DNA of 64,000 nucleotides from Rhodocollybia butyracea (Eukaryota; Basidiomycota; Agaricomycetes; Agaricales; Omphalotaceae). The stretch lies in the NCBI GenBank assembly GCA_015501585.1, contig JADNRY010000035.1, forward strand, positions 124,001 to 188,000. The letters run 5' to 3'. Position numbers and translations under genes: made by a program. Under the pieces are notes generated by a model. The model had not been told where the DNA came from. It did not search any database and worked only from the letters and a program-made list of their open reading frames with translations. Of the stretch, positions 61,501 through 64,000 are shown piece by piece (positions within the stretch are counted from its first letter, which is position 1; every line of letters starts with the position of its first letter).

Positions 61501-62281
61501 GTGGATATTACGCTGGAGTCCTTGATAGATAATCTGGTGTCTGTAACCGTGAATGTGCGTTGTTCAGTCTTCTTTTGTAAGTATACGCTAACACGATAGC
61601 ATATAGATCTTTAACCCTACTGACGCTACACTGCAAATTCTTGCAATCCAGTCGACTGGTAGTCTCAACGGTACCGTCTTCGCTCAGTTCAGCACCACAT
61701 TTGACGACTTCGTGATCCCACCGGGCCAAACAGTCAACAGTGGCCAAATTCAGAATGTACTTCTCGTTCAAGGGGCGACTGCTTCCTTGGCCATCATTCC
61801 AGCTGGAATTCTTGATATCAGTGCAGCAAATACGATACAAGTTGGAATCGGAGGTTACACTTTACCTTTCTTGCAGATAAATCAAGCTTCTGTTCCGACA
61901 ACTTACGTTCTGGATCTTACGGATCTCTTACCGGGGGTGGCACTTAATAATGCTCCAGCTGTGCTTGCCTCTCTAAGTTCCACGGCTGCTGCTTTATCCA
62001 CAAGTGGATCGGTATCTGCTAATGCTACTTCTGCTGCGACATCAGCTAGCACTACTGCATCGGCAACTGCCTCCTCAACCACTGAAGCTGCTAACTCGGG
62101 TTCGAGTAGCAGCAACGAAGGAGCTCCGTCAACAGCAGCCCCGGCGACTTCGAGTGCAGCTGCACCAATTCCGAGTACAGCAGCTGCCGCTAACGAACCG
62201 TTATCTGTTGCGACATTAGCATCCTCAGCGTCTCTCGAGGCTACCTCTACAATACCGTCTACATCACCATCGTCAGCTTAA
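52533..62281 (+). CDS. Giant single-pass membrane protein, 3 tandem DUF3712/LEA-like modules
   Basis: Start at 52533 (MEETGPARRSSGIYHQEL). Cytosolic N-terminus of about 90 residues (Pro/Ala/Thr-rich), a basic KKRK and one TM segment (residues about 91-115, IISQAIIIPLGIVLLFVLLF), then a very long Asn-glycosylation-rich extracytoplasmic part. This part is three tandem copies of one module (see repeat entries) and ends in a Ser/Ala/Thr-rich tail (61960-62278). Modules show LEA-14/DUF3712-like beta-sandwich features: G..I.F.eP..V.W.gq..g, LP.DDPAGGI, I.PQSGS...V..LF..fl.G..S, NPF.A. Layout (short cytosolic N-end, one TM, large lumenal DUF3712) is like the fungal vacuolar membrane protein Tag1/YLR173W as I remember it, which is far shorter. 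About 45 introns; roughly 2,500 residues. No GPI signal at the C-terminus. Function unknown. Confidence 0.8.
53115..56230 (+). repeat. Protein repeat module 1 (of 3)
   Basis: First copy. Landmarks in order: LQGSVSHTGIISAKIQF, GFNSFNGNVNL, PSDNAAGGIDF (about 53616), IPQSGSNNLSVVSELFTNYL (53906), WLSEGLEALQL, LSIGQITLDPIKF (54650), DQFVGQQ (about 55135) and NPFTAALDVTGIQSTVSVFG (about 55450). Confidence 0.8.
56231..59290 (+). repeat. Protein repeat module 2 (of 3)
   Basis: Second copy with the same order: LNGSITNAGPFDATISF, GFNGLKGGVQI, FNDPAGGISL (about 56825), LPQNSSEGLAVVSQIFNNFV (about 57068), WLNEAIQVLQI, LSLTNITFSV (57735), DTLLENFIQGVNS (about 58260) and NPFTASINLLTVDANATF (58490). Confidence 0.8.
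59291..61960 (+). repeat. Protein repeat module 3 (of 3)
   Basis: Third copy: LKGSLNNTGPLDALITF, FNAFNGLPGITI, PSDDPAGGITI (about 59812), VPQSGSDLDTIGQLFSAFL (about 60112), WLSNAFTTLSL, IGDVPITGIPF (60791), DTIAQSFIANFL (about 61221-61310, across an intron) and FNPTDATLQILAIQSTGSL (about 61613). It runs into the Ser/Ala/Thr tail. Confidence 0.8.
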
Positions 62282-63559
62282 GTGGTAGGCATAGACATGG
62301 TTGACTTGTCAAGCAGAATGCGATTGTATGGGACTACTTGCATTAATTTTGTAATTTCTCCTGTTTTTTTTTTTTTTGGGGGGGGGTAGGGGATGCGCCA
62401 AATTGTATCATTTTTCAGTTCACTCAGAAGGGGAAGGCCCTTATCCACTTCTTGGACTCTTTCTTTCTCTTACGATTCCATCGAAAACTCTTGTTTGAGT
62501 CATAACCTTATTTCATTTTTACGACTGTATCATTACACGACGACATGCTTTATTATGCAACTCAAACAGAACATTAAATGGTGTGACACGCTCATAGAAA
62601 ATAGAGGATACTACTGGTGGACTCGAACCTGCTGCCTATCCTGAGTTGAAATCACTTCCTTGGCAGTGGTTGAAAGCGCTGGCCAGTCTGCCCATCTCCT
62701 GGGCGAAACGAACAAACTGAATGAACGGGATACTGGATGTGGCATGGTACACTTGGAAATACCCCTTTCAGTCTTGATTGTGCCATCCACTCCTGCACCT
62801 CCTATCCTAGACCGTCGCGGTAATGCAACGATGTAGTTGCTTTTCTCCCCATCGATAAGTTCAGCAAAAGAAAGAAAGGATATCAGAGTGCTGGAAGGGA
62901 CGGTGATTGCTAACTTTCCGGGTGTAGATATGGACTCGATCCTAGTTCTCAAGTGGATGCAACATCACTTTCTATTGTCTCTGTTGTCCTCGTGCACTGG
63001 AGTCAGGGTTATTGGGCGGAATGTCGTCGATATTCAAGAGAAAACTCCTTGAAACACCCAGGAAAACCAGCCTTAATAGATTAACGGTGGATTAACGACG
63101 GGACTTGACCACAGTTGACCTAAATATTAACTCCAGAAGACTGGTCTCCAATTTTTCCAATCTACAGTCCAATTTGAAGTACTGGAACCGTCATTAAGCC
63201 TATGCCTTTCACCATCCGTGTGAAAACTGCTCGAGAAGCTGTGGATGTAATGTTCATTAACTCCTTTCCATCTCTATCTGTGAAGCAAAATAAATGACTC
63301 AGCCACAAATATAGGACCAATTGCAGCTGCTGAGGTCCATCCTTCGTAGGAATCCAGGAAACGCCAACATGTTGAACTTGAGAACTTAGCAGCTCCACGA
63401 GTGGCAACGACTTGGTAATGGTACATACAATTAGTCCAATGTAGCCCTGATGTAGCCTATCTAATCAGTGAGACTCATTCCAACACTATGATCCCCGCCA
63501 TGAGATTTCGCTGGAACCTCATCCTCAAGAATAGACAAAAGGCTCAATAAAACACCGTG
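62282..63559. other. Spacer with homopolymer and tRNA-like remnant
   Basis: 1.28 kb between the giant gene (+) and the GPI18 gene (-). A T14G9 homopolymer pair lies at 62364-62386. A tRNA-like B box GGTTCGAGTCC is on the minus strand near 62619-62629, but no full cloverleaf forms. No protein recognised. Confidence 0.45.
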
Positions 63560-64000
63560 CTATGCTGGTGGAAGGAAAACACTCCAAAGTAATACCGATG
63601 TCGCACCCCAAACCACTGACCACCCGATCCATAGATTGCTCACTTTCGGATGGCACATGAACAGCCATGCAGCAGCCCAGTACAGCAGGGGCATCGATGG
63701 CGCGAGCCGAAGGATAATCTGGACGTGTGAGGTGAATAGTAGCGTGCAGCATAATATACAGGCGTGGATTGCATGAGGAATAAGTGCCAGTGAAGAGGAC
63801 GATCTTCTCTTGAGCCCATTTCGCAGTATATGCACCGAATACGCAAAGATGACAATGAAGGGTGGAGCAGCGATGATAAAATTGGGAAGTTGAGCCAAGG
63901 TCCAGTATCGCATAAACCCGCTGTTCCAGTACTTTGACTGGACATGGGAATATATGACCGGTATGGATTTCGAACACCACGGTTCAGCGTTGACACCACT
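63560..64000 (-). CDS. GPI18: GPI mannosyltransferase II Gpi18/PIG-V (3' end only)
   Basis: C-terminal part of the ER enzyme that adds the second mannose to the GPI anchor precursor; the 5' part lies beyond the right edge. Reading leftward from 64000: EPWCSKSIPVIYSHVQSKYW, then NSGFMRYWTLAQLPNFIIAA, which matches the PIG-V signature PWC...P..YSHVQ..YWN.GF.RYWTL.Q.PNF. Next come the late membrane segments PPFIVIFAYSVHIL, HAIHACILCCTLLFTSHVQI, ILRLAPSMPLLYWAAAWLF and WIGWSVVWGATSVLLWSVF, ending LPPA with TAG at 63560-63562. No intron is needed in the visible 441 bases. The frame is intact to the edge. Confidence 0.85.
   Translation of the reverse strand, partial: SGVNAEPWCSKSIPVIYSHVQSKYWNSGFMRYWTLAQLPNFIIAAPPFIVIFAYSVHILRNGLKRRSSSSLALIPHAIHACILCCTLLFTSHVQIILRLAPSMPLLYWAAAWLFMCHPKVSNLWIGWSVVWGATSVLLWSVFLPPA

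Noticed and set aside
62620..62690. A second tRNA gene
   Set aside because: B box is good, but T-stem (GCAGG/CCACC) and acceptor stem do not pair and no clear anticodon loop forms. Kept only as a remnant in findings.
63162..63407. 81-codon minus-strand frame (hydrophobic patch)
   Set aside because: No recognisable family and no supporting splice partner; too short to call.
1..64000. CRISPR array, operon or prophage content
   Set aside because: No regularly spaced repeats, and gene structure with many short introns is plainly eukaryotic.

Overview
The window is nuclear DNA of a filamentous basidiomycete, most likely a mushroom-forming agaricomycete. Genes are dense and cut by many introns of about 45-60 bases with GT...AG ends. 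The gene content is typically fungal: class IV chitin synthase, CYP51, Cap10-type glycosyltransferase, F-box/LRR and DUF3684/DUF3712-type proteins. All gene models below were spliced by eye from reading frames and conserved motifs, so exon edges are inferred.

Left third (1-22.9 kb) is a housekeeping block: the 3' part of an Mgs1/WRNIP1 AAA ATPase, pyroglutamyl peptidase I, phosphopantothenoylcysteine synthetase (coenzyme A synthesis), an ISWI chromatin remodeller, an OM14-like mitochondrial membrane protein, eIF3c, APS kinase (sulfate assimilation), a LETM1-like mitochondrial protein, the SKI3 TPR subunit of the Ski complex, and CYP51/ERG11. Three divergent pairs share short promoters: PPCS/ISWI (231 bp), APS kinase/LETM1-like (73 bp) and SKI3/CYP51 (217 bp). 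The CYP51 frame is broken by one extra base in an A9 run.

Middle (23-45.5 kb): an F-box/LRR-like protein, a Cys-x5-Arg phosphatase with a long disordered N-terminus, a 1.8-kb gene-free stretch with a 59-bp inverted repeat, a formate/nitrite-family transporter, a class IV chitin synthase beside a nucleotide-sugar transporter, a very large sacsin-like GHKL ATPase (DUF3684 type) ending in a HEIAH motif, and a basic low-complexity protein.

Right third (45.5-64 kb): gene-poor DNA with an intron-containing tRNA-Gln(CTG), a GT90/Cap10-like glycosyltransferase, and a nearly 10-kb gene for a single-pass membrane protein whose extracytoplasmic part is three tandem copies of a roughly 3.05-kb module (DUF3712/LEA-like). 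The 3' end of a GPI18/PIG-V mannosyltransferase lies at the right edge. Several genes (chitin synthase, sugar transporter, GT90, GPI18) serve cell-surface glycan synthesis, but nothing shows that they form a cluster. The most noteworthy items are the triple-repeat giant, the GHKL-plus-HEXXH protein and the CYP51 frameshift.
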